From contig NC_092861.1 in NCBI RefSeq assembly GCF_032062135.1, forward strand, positions 120,281,745 to 120,345,744: 64,000 bases of DNA. The letters run 5' to 3'. A program made the translations under genes and the position numbers. Every line of letters begins with the position of its first letter. Positions within the stretch are counted from its first letter, which is position 1. Shown here piece by piece: positions 12,880 to 23,989 of the stretch. The DNA is from Pyxicephalus adspersus (taxonomy: Eukaryota > Chordata > Amphibia > Anura > Pyxicephalidae). The notes under the pieces were generated by a model. It saw only the letters and a list, made by a program, of their open reading frames with translations. It did not search any database and was not told the DNA's origin.

Positions 12880-13140
12880 TGCCCGTCTCACATAAAATAC
12901 AATGTCATTAGCATATAAAGCTCTGAGCTCTATCATCGTACACATGACTGAGCGAAACACTAAAATGACAACAACACATTGAGGTGAATGCAGCAAATGA
13001 CCTTCGTCCAGATGTATTAAACCTGTTTGAGGGCCCGATTTGTTACGAGTTGCCAAGCAACAGAAGAGCCGTGACGCTCCAAGAACACAAGGGATGAGGT
13101 TATGTCTTCAACCAGCTATGCACTGAAATGTAAAAATGAA
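12880..13140. promoter_or_regulatory. Candidate enhancer with palindromic RFX X-box
   Basis: This stretch is unlike the repeats around it, with retained CpGs (CCGATT, TTACGAG, GCCGTGACGC). It carries GTTGCCAAGCAAC at 13049-13061, a perfect half-site pair GTTGCC-A-AGCAAC fitting the RFX X-box consensus GTNRCC(0-3)RGYAAC. An octamer-like ATTAGCATAT lies upstream near 12909. X-boxes typically drive ciliary genes; no transcription start is visible here, so a distal element or a chance match are both possible. Confidence 0.3.
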
Positions 13141-13721
13141 ACACATTTATCTAAAAGTAACCCCTTGTTAAGGAATTATTGTGTGTGTTTAACCAGCAGA
13201 AACCCTCCTAGGTTTATAGCCTTTCATATTAAAATAAATGTAACTTTATTGAAATTGTAATGCCATCTTTGATTAAGTTTTCAGGAATGAAGTCAGTAGA
13301 AACACAATGGGCCTTCCTTATCAATGTATTTTAATAAGAACTTTAATAAGAACTGTCTGTCATGCTTAGCAACAGCTAACTTGAAAATCACATTTGGAAG
13401 CTACAAGTTTAACTTGATTGGTTGCTGTGGGGCAATAGACAGCTTTGCCAAAGACGGGAGAAGAGCAGACTGCTAAAACAGGTGCTTTGATTTGCTGCAA
13501 TAGATGATGGAAAGAGAAACATTGATATAAAGTACTAAATCTTGGGAAATATATAAATCTAAACATTTAATACTTTTAGTAATGATATAACTTACAAAGC
13601 AAAAGAACAATAAGTATGCAAAGAATATTAATCATATATAAAATATATGAGAAATAAAAGGTTACTTTACATATATGTGTATACACACACACCTCAGTCC
13701 TTTCAATGCTATCAAGTTGGT
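13141..13721. other. AT-rich non-coding DNA
   Basis: No gene, RNA or recognised repeat. The last part (about 13620-13695) is TA-rich, with a short CA run. Confidence 0.45.
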
Positions 13722-13729
13722 ATGTAGCA

Positions 13730-13991
13730 CAGTGTTTCCAACCAGGATTCCTGCAGAGGTTGCAAGGGGTTCTTTGAGCTATCAGCAATTTGTCAATTTA
13801 TCAGATACCAATGATCTTTTGGCTATCTGTATAGATGACATTCCTTTCACTGGCCAGCAATGTAAGAGGCGATCTTCCCACTGATCACTACACTAATGTC
13901 TTGTGGGATAAAGTAATTCAAGCAGGGATTCCCTGAGGACCTGAAAGTTATTTTAAGGGTTCCCCTATGGTATAAAGGTTGAGAAATGTTG
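13730..13991 (+). mobile_element. Non-autonomous hAT element, family B (complete)
   Basis: The 262-bp element starts CAGTGTTTCCAACC and ends GGTTGAGAAATGTTG, so the ends are imperfect inverted repeats of the hAT type (CAGTG...). It is flanked by a perfect 8-bp duplication ATGTAGCA at 13722-13729 and 13992-13999, the target-site length of hAT transposons. There is no transposase frame. Inside is a repeated motif (CACTGGCCAGCAATGTAAGAG / CCCACTGATCACTACACTAATG). Other copies lie at 17910-18160, 23660-23989 (minus), 32097-32477 (minus, expanded) and 52058-52337. Confidence 0.85.
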
Positions 13992-14013
13992 ATGTAGCAG
14001 CCCAGGGCTGGTA

Positions 14014-14354
14014 TTTTTAAAGTAGTAAATTTAACATTAAAATAAAAAAGGCACTTCTGCAATAAAACAAACTTATTTTCCTGTTCACAAGCTTCTCTAC
14101 AACATACACTGATTGCAACATGCACAGCTCAATGTACAATCCCAGCATACCTGGCTGCCTGAAATAAAGGGACCTCCTATGTGTTTGCACTGGAGTGCGA
14201 CAAAGTAAAGATGTTAGCACTGACAAAGATGCAAAAAAGTGACTTTAGTGAAATAATTGCCATCAGGCATGTATTGCAGACACAGCCTGTCCCTTTTGAA
14301 ATAAAAAAAATACTGTTTGCAATTTTTATTTTGAGTTTTAGATTTACTTTAAGG
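14014..14354 (+). mobile_element. MITE family F (copy 2)
   Basis: It starts TTTTTAAAGTAGTAAATTT and ends AGTTTTAGATTTACTTTAAGG, which are imperfect inverted ends. It shares with copy 1 the interior ACAGCCTGTCCCTTTTGAAA and the segment CAATGTACAATCCCAGCATA (copy 1: CATTGTACAATCTCAGCATA). It sits only 22 bp from the preceding hAT element. Confidence 0.65.
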
Positions 14355-14525
14355 ATTTAGTAATGGTATATTTCAAAAGTTCATTGTAGCCATCTTTCTC
14401 TGCAGAGTTGCTTGAACAAGAGAAATATTGAAAGCTGTTTCCAGATCAGAACAAGGTGAATATACAATACAATTTTTGTTATCTCAATGATACAATATAA
14501 TGTTAAAATTCAAAGCCAGATGCCT
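14355..14525. other. Short non-coding spacer
   Basis: AT-rich spacer between a MITE and the open frame at 14526. Nothing specific is seen. Confidence 0.4.
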
Positions 14526-14954
14526 TTAGTCAAGCATGCTTATATATTTAAATGGGGGACCATTCTGGGCCGGGAACTCCCTCCAGAGCTGTGGTAGGTT
14601 ATATGGAGTAAAGCTTTGATCGATGGTTTTGTTTGTGTATTTTGCTGTGAACCGCTTATTTATATTTCTGCAGTTCAGGATTTTTGTATGAAACTTCTTG
14701 TTCTCTTCAGAGGTGTAAATTGTACTTGTGCCTGAGCAATATGGCCTGCTGACAAAGTTGTAAAAGCTGTCCATTTTCCTTGGCAGCCTCCCTGTTGTAT
14801 TCAGAGCTGTTACATCTTTCACAGAGATGTGTGTCCAGGTCAGCATGATGCTATGTAACCAAGACAAAGGATTCTGGATGTGCTGCCAGTGTGTTCCCAC
14901 AAGCTTCCGTCTGGAGTGCCTTCCTCCAAGAGGTTCGGCATTGTAGCTTGCTAT
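14526..14954 (-). CDS. Open frame of 142 codons, possible exon or retrocopy (unknown)
   Basis: The minus-strand frame is open from 14954 (just after an in-frame TAA) to the stop at 14526. The first ATG is at 14846, giving 106 residues; an upstream GTG at 14900 is not a likely eukaryotic start. The predicted chain is rich in aromatic and basic residues and ends LPQLWREFPAQNGPPFKY then ISMLD. It has no membrane segment, no low complexity and no match to the repeats seen elsewhere. I do not recognise the family. A small ciliary or sperm-type protein, a terminal exon or a retrocopy are guesses. Perhaps 0.2-1 such frames are expected by chance in the window, so this is only suggestive. No clear acceptor or poly(A) signal was found. 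Confidence 0.25.
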   Translation of the reverse strand: MASYNAEPLGGRHSRRKLVGTHWQHIQNPLSWLHSIMLTWTHISVKDVTALNTTGRLPRKMDSFYNFVSRPYCSGTSTIYTSEENKKFHTKILNCRNINKRFTAKYTNKTIDQSFTPYNLPQLWREFPAQNGPPFKYISMLD

Positions 14955-15053
14955 TTAGTTTCAGCATTTTTGTGCTTAGCTTTTGTCTACATGACACTAT
15001 GCCAGGAGTTTGCAAAGCAATATTCCCTGCAGCTCAAAGCACACAACCCAAAG
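14859..15053 (+). CDS. Possible exon encoding a signal-anchor segment
   Basis: The plus-strand frame is open from 14859 and runs into AAAG|GTAGGA, a fair 5' splice site at 15053/15054. It encodes basic residues SSKR followed by a hydrophobic run FGIVACYLVSAFLCLAFVYM (14934-14993), like the membrane anchor of a type II protein, then CQEFAKQYSLQLKAHNPK. No good ATG precedes the anchor in this frame; a weak acceptor (TGCTGCCAG) lies at 14881-14889. It overlaps the start of the minus-strand frame, so at most one is likely real. Family unknown. Confidence 0.2.
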
Positions 15054-15429
15054 GTAGGAAAAAAAACATGTTATGAATAGATGTACAGACAAAAAAATGC
15101 TTTTATAATCAAAACTCACTTAGCGGAAAAATCTGTTTTTGCTTTAACCAAGCTTAAATATATTTCTGCTGCCCATAATCATATGCCTCCTTCAGGCAGG
15201 TAAAAATAATAACGCAATAAACTGTACCATAAGATATGAAAGATGAATATTCTCTTCTTAGACCTCTAGCTAACTTTTCATTGTTCATTGCAACTTGAAA
15301 TAATGCATTTTACTAAGTGTAGGGCTGCTATTTTTTAAATTGCAGTAATGGGATGACAGTGTGCGGCAATGTCAGACAAAGTGCCGGATCGGTATAGCTA
15401 CAATACTGACTTGTAAAGTTTGTTAGTGC

Positions 15430-15720
15430 TACTGCACTTTATAGCAACGGTCGCCAACCGATGGTCCGCAAGAAAATTTCGGGGGCCACGGACCATGTCC
15501 CCCAAGCAGTTCCTAGGCTCAGGGAAGTGGGCGGGCTGTGTCCCTGCATAAAACCCACCCACTCTCCCATTGCAGGCTCAGATATGCGATGGGAGAGTGG
15601 GCCGGGTTATGTCACAATGATGTCACTTTGAGTGACACCTGGCTCCCCGCGCATTCCAGCTAGCACATTAGCTATATGGACTGGTATTGCCTTGGAACAA
15701 ACAAACATGACATTGCCCAA
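15430..15720. mobile_element. GC-rich hAT-like repeat fragment with internal hairpin
   Basis: The left part reads AGCAACGGTCGCCAACCGATGG then TCCGCAAGAAAATTTCGGGG, resembling hAT-derived repeats that begin with a (T)GGTCxCCAACC string. It holds a strong inverted repeat: 15552-15574 pairs with 15585-15608 (core CCCACTCTCCCATTGCA against TGCGATGGGAGAGTGGG, 16 of 17). GC and CpG content stand far above the flanks. The right boundary and target duplication are not resolved. Confidence 0.45.
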
Positions 15721-15861
15721 CCATACACGAAACTGCTAAGATGGTGAATTGATAGGGGCTCCCAAAAATGTCATAAGCCCCAGGGGATGGCAAAGGAACT
15801 GGGGGAACAGAAAACTAACTGGAAAAAGTTGGAAACAAGACCCCTTAATTATTCATCACAA

Positions 15862-15897
15862 TGCAGATATTAAAGACAATGCAGATATAAAGGATAA
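15862..15897. repeat. 18-bp tandem duplication
   Basis: Two adjacent units, AATGCAGATATTAAAGAC and AATGCAGATATAAAGGAT, differing at a few bases. Confidence 0.7.
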
Positions 15898-17909
15898 CCA
15901 TTGTCAAAACAATAAACATGACAATTATGATGTGGTTTGTTGATTCTGCAGTGAAATCACAAAGCAGCGTTGGCTTTCTCTAGACAGGGTAGTAGTTAGG
16001 ATTTATGGTGGAAAATAGAAAAACTTGCTAGTGACGGGCACCATCATAATTATCATTTTGTTATTTACACCTTAATTTATTTATACAATTTAATATAACA
16101 ATACATATATACATAATGCAAAGAAAGAAATATTAAATTATAAAATATTATTTCATTACAATAAATGAATACTGAATCCCCCCACAAACCTTTCTATATG
16201 TTATTCCATATAGGATTTGCATGCAGTATATGAATTTTTTATGCAATAGGATCTAATCATATGCCCATTTAATTTACCAGAGATTCAGTGTTCAAAATGT
16301 GATGGACTGTGGCATTCTGAGACATTCCCAAAATGTGGTTACCACCTTCAGTGACCTAGCTGACTCATTTGTTCTTTGAATACGACTAAATCGAACACTG
16401 ATTATAAGATTGAAACTTAACTGTAGGAATATCATTCTCTACATTCACAATCACATCACTCTAAATATCTACAGTCTAGGAGATATTAGGATTTTTACTG
16501 ATACTTCTTCCGGTTGCTGCACTCTAAAAATGTGATTCTGAAAATAATTCAGTTATTTGAGTAAAGGGGACAAAAACAGGTAAGGTAGGAATATAAGCTT
16601 TGGATTTTTTAAAATTCTTTTTGGGATGAACCCATTTTTGGTTTCTTTTGTAAGTGACCTCTATAAAATCAATTCACTACAGAGGACTGGCAACTTATTT
16701 TCCTGTCTAAACTGAACATTAACCTCCACATTTCCACACCAATGAGTCGCAAGGGTGAGATGAACCCCTTTAACACACCAACACAGAGAAATTAAAGTTT
16801 CCCCACTTGTTTAAGCTGTACATAAATCCAATTCCCAACCCACCTGTTGGTGGTGAGGAAGAGATGGGACCCATTACAACCTTACTGCAAAATAATGTCA
16901 GCTTACTCCCTCTCCTAATCCCCATCAGATACTAGTGGAGAGGGTGAGTGGAAGCTCATTTATAGAAGTGTATTCCTCTATTTGAAGCACGCACCTGGTG
17001 ATGGACACATTAACATCAGCCTTGCATGGAGTCCCCATGCCCACAACCCTCCATCTATAAATATATGTTATGGCTAGTATGGCAGCCTGCTACCTTTCTT
17101 GCTTTATGCAAGAAACTAAGCTAGGGATGACTTTTTTATACTTCATAAAAGTACATTTTTATATGAAGTCTCTTTTAGGATTTAAAGACATCTGAAACAT
17201 TTGCTTTTCTATACATTCTGTCTGAAATTTTAGTTGAAAGCATGCTGTTAGCATTGAACATTTTATGTCCTATTCATTTTGCTCTATTTTTGTCACACTG
17301 CATTTCTCATACAAATAAAAACAGCATATGTAGAGTAATGTAAGTAAGGGGTAAAATAAAAATAAAAGCAGTAATCCTTCTGTAAAAAGAATAATGCTAA
17401 GTTGCAAATAAACCACAGCTACAGAAATACACACAAAAGGTCAGAATGAAGCCATTTTACCAGTGTTCACTTACCACACTTTGCCAAAAGATCTATCAAA
17501 GGCCTTTGGACCACATTAACCATGATTGACCGCGATAGTAGATTCAGGATTGCATAAGTCGTAAATCTGTATTTTATTCCCTAGATTGCTACACAGGTAA
17601 ATTCTTTTTTTTTTAAAGTATTTAACAACTTTATAAGCCCAAAAGCTCTGGCCTCAGGGATGTGTAGCTGTGTGTGTTCCTAGTTCTTAAACTTACGGTC
17701 AAAAAAGAAAAAAACCGTCATGGAGTTATCAGGTTACTAACATACCATATCTAGGTGTCAAAACTCTAAACAGTTCTACGCATGAAAGTGATAATTATCA
17801 TGGTTAATATTATTGATAGTAGTTTGTGAAAATCAACCAAGTGTTTATTGCAAATTCATTATTAATTTTAATGCTGATATAGTTTAAGTGTTTCTTATCA
17901 AGGGTTACA
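15898..17909. other. AT-rich non-coding DNA
   Basis: No exon, RNA gene or classifiable transposon was recognised in these 2 kb. Confidence 0.45.
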
Positions 17910-18160
17910 TACAGCCCTAGGTTCCTCTAAAGATTACTAGTTCCTTGAGCCATAAAAAAATTGTGCCACTCAGGTCAGTTTCACAGACACCTATGATCAT
18001 TATGGCTATCTGCAAGGAAATGCTTCCCACTGGCCAGTGATGTAGGAGGCATTCTTCCCACTGACCCCCACACTAATGTACTGTGAGCTGTAGTTATACT
18101 AATTATAGGAGGGGAAAAGTTATTTCAAGTGTTAATTCATGTTACAAAAGTTAAGAAAGA
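17910..18160 (+). mobile_element. hAT family B copy (degraded)
   Basis: Matches the complete element at 13730-13991 in order: GGTTCCT near the left, GGCTATCTGCAAGG, CCCACTGGCCAGTGATGTAG, ACACTAATGTACTGTGAGCT, and a right end GTTAAGAAAGAC. The 5' terminus is eroded and no target duplication is visible. Confidence 0.7.
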
Positions 18161-18312
18161 CTTGTTTACGTTTTTTGCCTTATCAAAATAATGAAATAAC
18201 ATCTTCCAGTCCACTATATAGCGTTTTCCCAATCTGTCTTCCAGTAGGCCATGGTTAACTTCCATGTTAGAATCTGGCAGAAGATTGTTCATTGAGAGAT
18301 AGAGAACTCTTA

Positions 18313-18447
18313 GGGCTCCATTTATAAAAGAGAATCTGACATTCCTTCAAACATTCCCTAGTGGGAATCAATTACTTCCATTGAAACAAATAGACTTGGA
18401 GGATCCCCACAATAGAATGTTTTAGGGAATGTACTAATCCCTGTTGG
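18313..18447. mobile_element. Palindromic MITE, family D (copy 2)
   Basis: Contains GGGCTCCATTTATAAAAG, GAATCTGACATTCCTTCAAA and ATTACTTCCATTGAAACA, the same order as at 1606-1753. The right half mirrors the left (GAATGTTTTAGGGAATGT). Confidence 0.65.
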
Positions 18448-20314
18448 ACATTCTTGACATAAAATAATAAAATATAAATAATTATATAATCAAATACAAG
18501 CAACCGATCATAATTTTGATATAATTTTTGCTTCCCTCGCTCTTGGCACACAGCATAGCTAGGTCTTTGAGATAACATTTCTTCACTGCAAATAAAGCAA
18601 TACAACTTCTTTATGGGCTTTTAATACTGATATTGGACAGTATTGAATGTGCTTTCTCCTGCTATCAGCAAGCACAGTGATAAACTAACAGAAATGAGCT
18701 AAGCAGTGTTGTCTGATTGGATTACAGAATTACAGATTTCTCTCTCAGCCCCCAGTCCTGTGCAAATTGAGGAACTAATTACACATTCAGTGGTTTTTAG
18801 TCAATATATTATTGGATAAAATACTTTTCTTTTGTTCTCTGCCTTGTGGCCAATAGTAAAGGGCAGACAGTGTAAGTGTATGAATGCTAGGTGATGACAG
18901 GACAATGAAAGTCTCTGCTGGACTGTAGAGGTACCCCTATTCTTTATACTAAGTAGCAACTTTAGAGAAAATTCAAAGACCTGTGTCAACCGTTTTTGTC
19001 TTGTATTAATGCTTCTGGGATCATTTAGTATTTACTAACAGATGCATCTTACCTGCAACTGACCTCATTCTGACCTGGTCTTGGATTTCTATAGACTTGT
19101 ATGGTAATGTAAAACACGTTTGAAGTGAACACCCCCTCAATCCTTATGCTTGTAGTCTAAATGAATATAAAGGAAATTAAAAAATAAGATTTGTAAGATA
19201 TAAGTCCCAGTGCTCCCTCTTTTCTATTAATAAATGTAAACATCACATGTGTAATTTCCAATAGTATATGTGTTTTCTGCCAAGGATAAAAAGGTGGTGA
19301 CCATATGGGGACCATAACTGATCAGCAATTGCTGGTTTGATGGTTTTTGGCCATAAAACATTAGAAATATAGAGAATGGTAATAAAAAAAAAATATAATG
19401 TAAAATAAAAAAGATGTAAAAGCTTTCAGTTCAGAAGGTTTCTCCTTGGATAGCGAATGTGGCCTGCCCTGAAGATGGGAAAATAAATCAAGTCAACTTT
19501 CTTTTCACTTTTGTCGCTATTGGGGTCTTCAGGACCTCATCTAGCACTTAGTGGACCAGCTTTGGCAGGTCCCAAAGCATAATTGGTCCATCTGGTTTCA
19601 GGCTGGTAGAGTCTTCTTTCCCTTGATCTTTAGAGAAGCACCCCCATGCACTTTTGTGTTGATGTGTACTACACTTTCACTTTTTTTTGTACACCAGGGT
19701 CATTGTTTTTGATAAACTGCACCAAGCAAATAATAGCCTTTAGTTATATTTTGATTTACAGCTGCATTTACAGTATTGTTATTCCTTATCAAGCCTTTCT
19801 CAAAACTCGTTTGGACATCTCTTTCAAGCTGTTATATAAAAAACTACATAGGCAGTAATACACATAATGAATATAATCAAGAAGGACCTAGTGACATTTT
19901 ATTAAAACTTATTAGCAAGTATCCCAAATGATATCACTGGCATGTGATTTCCATCATTATAATGTATGTATCGTCCTTTTACCATAACTCGAAATGATAC
20001 ATTCCATGAATTGACTTCTAATTTTCTGTATCCTGACCTTTCCTACTGCTAAAGGTCAGGGGCCCCTGCAGAGCTATTACAACCTTGTGACATCTTGGCT
20101 GAGTGACACGTTTGGTAGATAACAAAACTGTCTTATGCTCCACACGCCATGACCATGTAGGAAAAAGAATTATGGCACCCAGTCTGGTATGTTATGTTCA
20201 GTCTTATTTATAGATGAGCAACTATGTAAACTCAACTTCAAGAGGTTAGAAAAGCCAGGATTTATAAACTCAATTAGTAGGCAATAAAAGATAAACCACG
20301 GGTGCAGTTTTGTG

Positions 20315-20319
<5 letters not shown>
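18448..20319. other. AT-rich non-coding DNA
   Basis: Mostly featureless. A short hairpin (TGACCTTtcctactgctAAAGGTCA) lies near 20034-20057. The more mixed-composition stretch at 19420-19640 could be an old retroelement, but no family was recognised. Confidence 0.4.
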
Positions 20320-20359
<40 letters not shown>

Positions 20360-20366
20360 ACACACA
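20320..20366. repeat. Compound (TA)n(TG)n microsatellite
   Basis: A run of TA dinucleotides passes directly into TG dinucleotides and then TACACACA. Confidence 0.9.
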
Positions 20367-21000
20367 TGTTTTATACATACAGTAATTTGTTCCTCAGTGT
20401 CCGTTCCATGAATAGACTCAGAACAAATTTACTATTTTGAATAAACACTCATGAAGTTATGTAATGGAAAGTAAAGAGCTATATGGCAAAGGGCACCAGG
20501 GAATGAACATATATTATAAATATTAAGGTAAAACAGTCATGCAAGCCTTAACATTGCTCTATACAATAAACATTCTGTTAGATTAATGTATTTAATGACC
20601 CATCCAATGCAAAGACAACTTTAATAACATTGTTATCAGCCATTTCTGAAGCTGCCAGAATTTATTGCAACTTTTTGTTTATATTTTTTGGCATATACCA
20701 TTAACACAAAGTAGATCTATATTTGAACCTATAATTCGTACAATACAAACTTGATTAAAGCAACTCTGCTGCTTATCTCTTTCTGTAAAGAATTAAATAC
20801 TTGTACTAGCCTATGGGCCAGTATATGATACATAAGTGATTTAGGGGTAGTTAGGATGAACACCTGAGCACTGAGTGGGACTGCGGGGTGATATAAGGGT
20901 AGCTGTACAATGGCACATTCACAGTCTTTGATCATGTAGCATGCCTGCAGCTTGTGACCATCCTCTGTTGCATGTCTGTATTCTTTGACATCTTTTTCAG
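20367..21000. other. AT-rich non-coding DNA
   Basis: No feature recognised. Confidence 0.45.
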
Positions 21001-21076
21001 AACTTTATTAGTTAAATATTGTTAGACTATCATAGGAGAACTTAGGTGATCCAGCAAACCTGGAATTGATTTTTCA
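21001..21076 (+). mobile_element. Half copy of palindromic MITE family A
   Basis: Carries one arm of the family seen complete at 30691-30893: ACTTTATTAGTT, then GACTATCATAGGAGAACTTA, GTGATCCAGCAAACCTGGAA and TTGATTTTT. The mirrored second arm is absent. Confidence 0.6.
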
Positions 21077-21777
21077 TGGGTTCTCCCATGAAAGTCTATC
21101 TGGAGACATCAGGAGCTGCAGTTATGCAGGAGCGTAGTGGAGTGGACACGCCGTGCCCTCACTTTTTACGGGACCCCCGTATAAGCTTTCCCTGTTTTCT
21201 CGCCACTGATAGCCTTCACTGTTACGGTACCCCTTGTTTTATGAAAGTGAACCTGTTTCTTTGTCCACTATAGGCATTATGTTGCAAAAAACAACAAGCA
21301 CAAATGACTTTTCGATCCTTACTGGATACTGGTATCTTTCAGACATCTACTTCCAGAACATATCAATGTTACTTATCTTCACAGCATCCTCCAAATTTGA
21401 AAGCCAGATTTTATAACATCCTTACTTCTGTGAAAAAATGAAACTCTGTCGCAGACCATATGCGCCAGATACATTTATATATTTTTTTGATCATATGACA
21501 AGTTACAAAACTCAGAAAACAATTTAACAATTTATCAGTCTATTCTTGCTGTATCAAACATTTTGATGTGTTTTTGTCTTCACAAAGACAGAAAAGTGAT
21601 TTATGTATGGCCTCCAGAGGCTGTGGCCTAGCAAACACCCACCTAATACATTGATAAGTGTCAATAACACATGACCATGTATATTTTAAGGTCCAAATTG
21701 CCATCTTGCCTGCCACAACCACCTGGGTCCTCATTGTTTCTGTCCCTGCACAGGTCGTGTACTTTTGCTGCAGGCAA
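21077..21777. other. Non-coding DNA, mixed composition
   Basis: A CpG-bearing patch at about 21128-21240 (GGAGCGTAGTGGAGTGGACA, ACGGGACCCCCGT) may be a transposon scrap. Otherwise nothing was recognised. Confidence 0.35.
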
Positions 21778-21812
21778 AGTACATTTTTTGTACTAAGTAC
21801 AAAAAATGTACT
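21778..21812. repeat. Perfect 17-bp inverted repeat, 1-nt spacer
   Basis: AGTACATTTTTTGTACT (21778-21794) is followed, after a single A, by its exact reverse complement AGTACAAAAAATGTACT (21796-21812). A second, overlapping imperfect inverted repeat lies just upstream (GTACTTTTGC-tgcag-GCAAAGTAC). It is not part of any repeat family seen in this window. Confidence 0.85.
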
Positions 21813-23659
21813 CAGTGGGTATTGTTTATTTACTCTGGGTTTTCACACCCTGAACCAAACTGCGAGAATATTAGAATAAGGCTAATGTCATGAATGCAAT
21901 CACTTTCCTCAGCTGTACTAAAAAATTTTCCAGTCAAGCTGCTTTTTCACACTATGTTAGTTACTAGATTATCTGTAATATGTTGTATGTATAAGTACAA
22001 GGGTGTGGATGTGTGGAGCTAGGATGGCAATAAAACTAAGGAAATCCATGGAAATAAAGACCCCTTTCAATGCAGTACTGTGCAGGGATGGTTGTAGCCT
22101 GGCAGAACTACTCCAGATAAAGTTTTGGGGCTTGCAGGAGTATTTTTGTATCAGCAGTGATCCCTGGCGTTCTGCAGATGCAGCATGCAATAGTTACTCT
22201 AAATGCTGCTGCTACAGTGAAAAGTCATGACTACTCCCCGCTTCTCTCAACTTTTCCAGGTAGCACCTGTGACCTGGATATACTAAGTAGCTGCTAACCT
22301 TCTATTTTTTTTTTTATAAAAGAATCTTTGATTTCTGATTTGGAGTATTACCCTGGTTCCAGAGGTTGCTGGCATCCCTTTGCAAAGTGAAGATTGTTTA
22401 CTCTTTGCCAAAAACAAACCCAACATGCACAGAGGAACAAGCAACCAGTGTAATAAACGTTGATGTAATAGGTTGTCAAGTTCTTTTTATTGGTAAAGAG
22501 AGAATGAATGAATACCTTTTAATGACTTTGGAAGTCATTATTTATTACTGGTACCCTTTTTCATTAAAGGGTTGGGGTTGGATTATAGAGAACTGAATAG
22601 CTATAGGTAAAGTATTGTACACATGGGCAAAGGAAAACATTTAACTGTAAAAGGGCGGAGAAGGATACAAAATAAAAGGGAACGGGGATATGATTTTGTT
22701 TCTGTGCATATCTTTAATCAGAAGTGTGACAGTTTATTTGGATTTAGCATACTGCCAGATGGTTGCATTATATCTTTATGTTGTCTGATATGGTTAGTAT
22801 GATACTAAGGCTAGCCAGCTCTCTGCAGTAGGTTAGGAGCCAGTACAAGACAATTAGCTGGAGGTGTGTGAGAGAGGGGGCAGGAAATATGAATCCGGCA
22901 CTTTCTTGATTAAAATAGTATCAGAGACTTGAGGCTTTCAAGTGACAGAAATGTTCCTCTATGTTTTAAGAATTTCCACCCATTTGATAGATAACATTCA
23001 TTTAGAAAAATGCATGTAGTAATCAGAAGTAAAACAAATACTTGCCTTCTAGATGATAACAGATCTGTCTGGTCTTACAGGCTAAAAAACCATGCCACCA
23101 ATCTGAGCATCTCATGCAATTAACATCTGAGTGATAAGAGCCATGTCACTTATTATCTCTTTTCCTGGTCTCCTCCTTTCATTACATATGTACTTATGTC
23201 TGGGGGAAATGTCTGACAGGTCCTGCACTGTGATAATGGATTCAATGACCAGCTCACACATGTAGGCAACACATTATTGCACATCACATTCCCTAGGTAA
23301 AGAGCTGTCATTATGTGTAATTGTACAGGGCATCAATATGCAGGTGGCAAACAAGTCTGCAGGTTTATGCATTTGGCTTTAAAAATGTATCTAATGGACA
23401 AAGTGTGGATTTGTGTCTGAGAACATAGCAAAATCAGATTGCTGCTAAAACTGTAGCTTCTCAAAGAAAGTCTGTCATAAAAAATCATGGAGGAGAGATG
23501 ACTTTATTTTATAAATGCTTGGAATGATCGATTTTGCTCAAGTATGCAAGAGCGACTGTTGACTTTTCTCCAACTTTTTGATTTTTGCATTTTTGTTCCA
23601 AGCCAGACACTCCAAAATCTTTCCATCATCACATGTTTACTTTAAAACTTTTAAATTAA
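21813..23659. other. AT-rich non-coding DNA
   Basis: No exon or named repeat recognised. A T-run occurs near 22305-22314. Confidence 0.4.
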
Positions 23660-23989
23660 CCTCTCCCAACTTTTCAACCCCTGTAAACCTTAAAATTATG
23701 TTCAGGTATTTGGAAACCTTTACTAAAACCAATTTATTGGCAATCAGTTGGAAAAATCCTCTTACATTATTGGTCAGTGGAAAGAATGCCCCCTTAAAAT
23801 TATAGCTAGAAGCCAGCCTTATAGACAACTTAAAAGATCAAAAGAGTCATACAGCTGGCCCTTTCATGGATTTGCTCCCATAACTATGCAAACATTATCA
23901 AATAGGAGATTAATCAACCATAGTTCATGGGAACCTAGTAACCTCTAGAGGAACCCTAGGGGTTCCATTGAACTGTTTAGGAATAGCTG
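23660..23989 (-). mobile_element. hAT family B copy, reverse orientation
   Basis: Contains ATTGGTCAGTGGAAAGAATG, the reversed internal unit of family B, and ends CTCTAGAGGAACCCTAGGGG, TTCC and then AGGAATAGCTG, the degraded reverse of the CAGTGTTTCC... terminus. The left end is uncertain by 100 bp or so. It has at least two of the internal units of about 32 bp. Confidence 0.55.
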
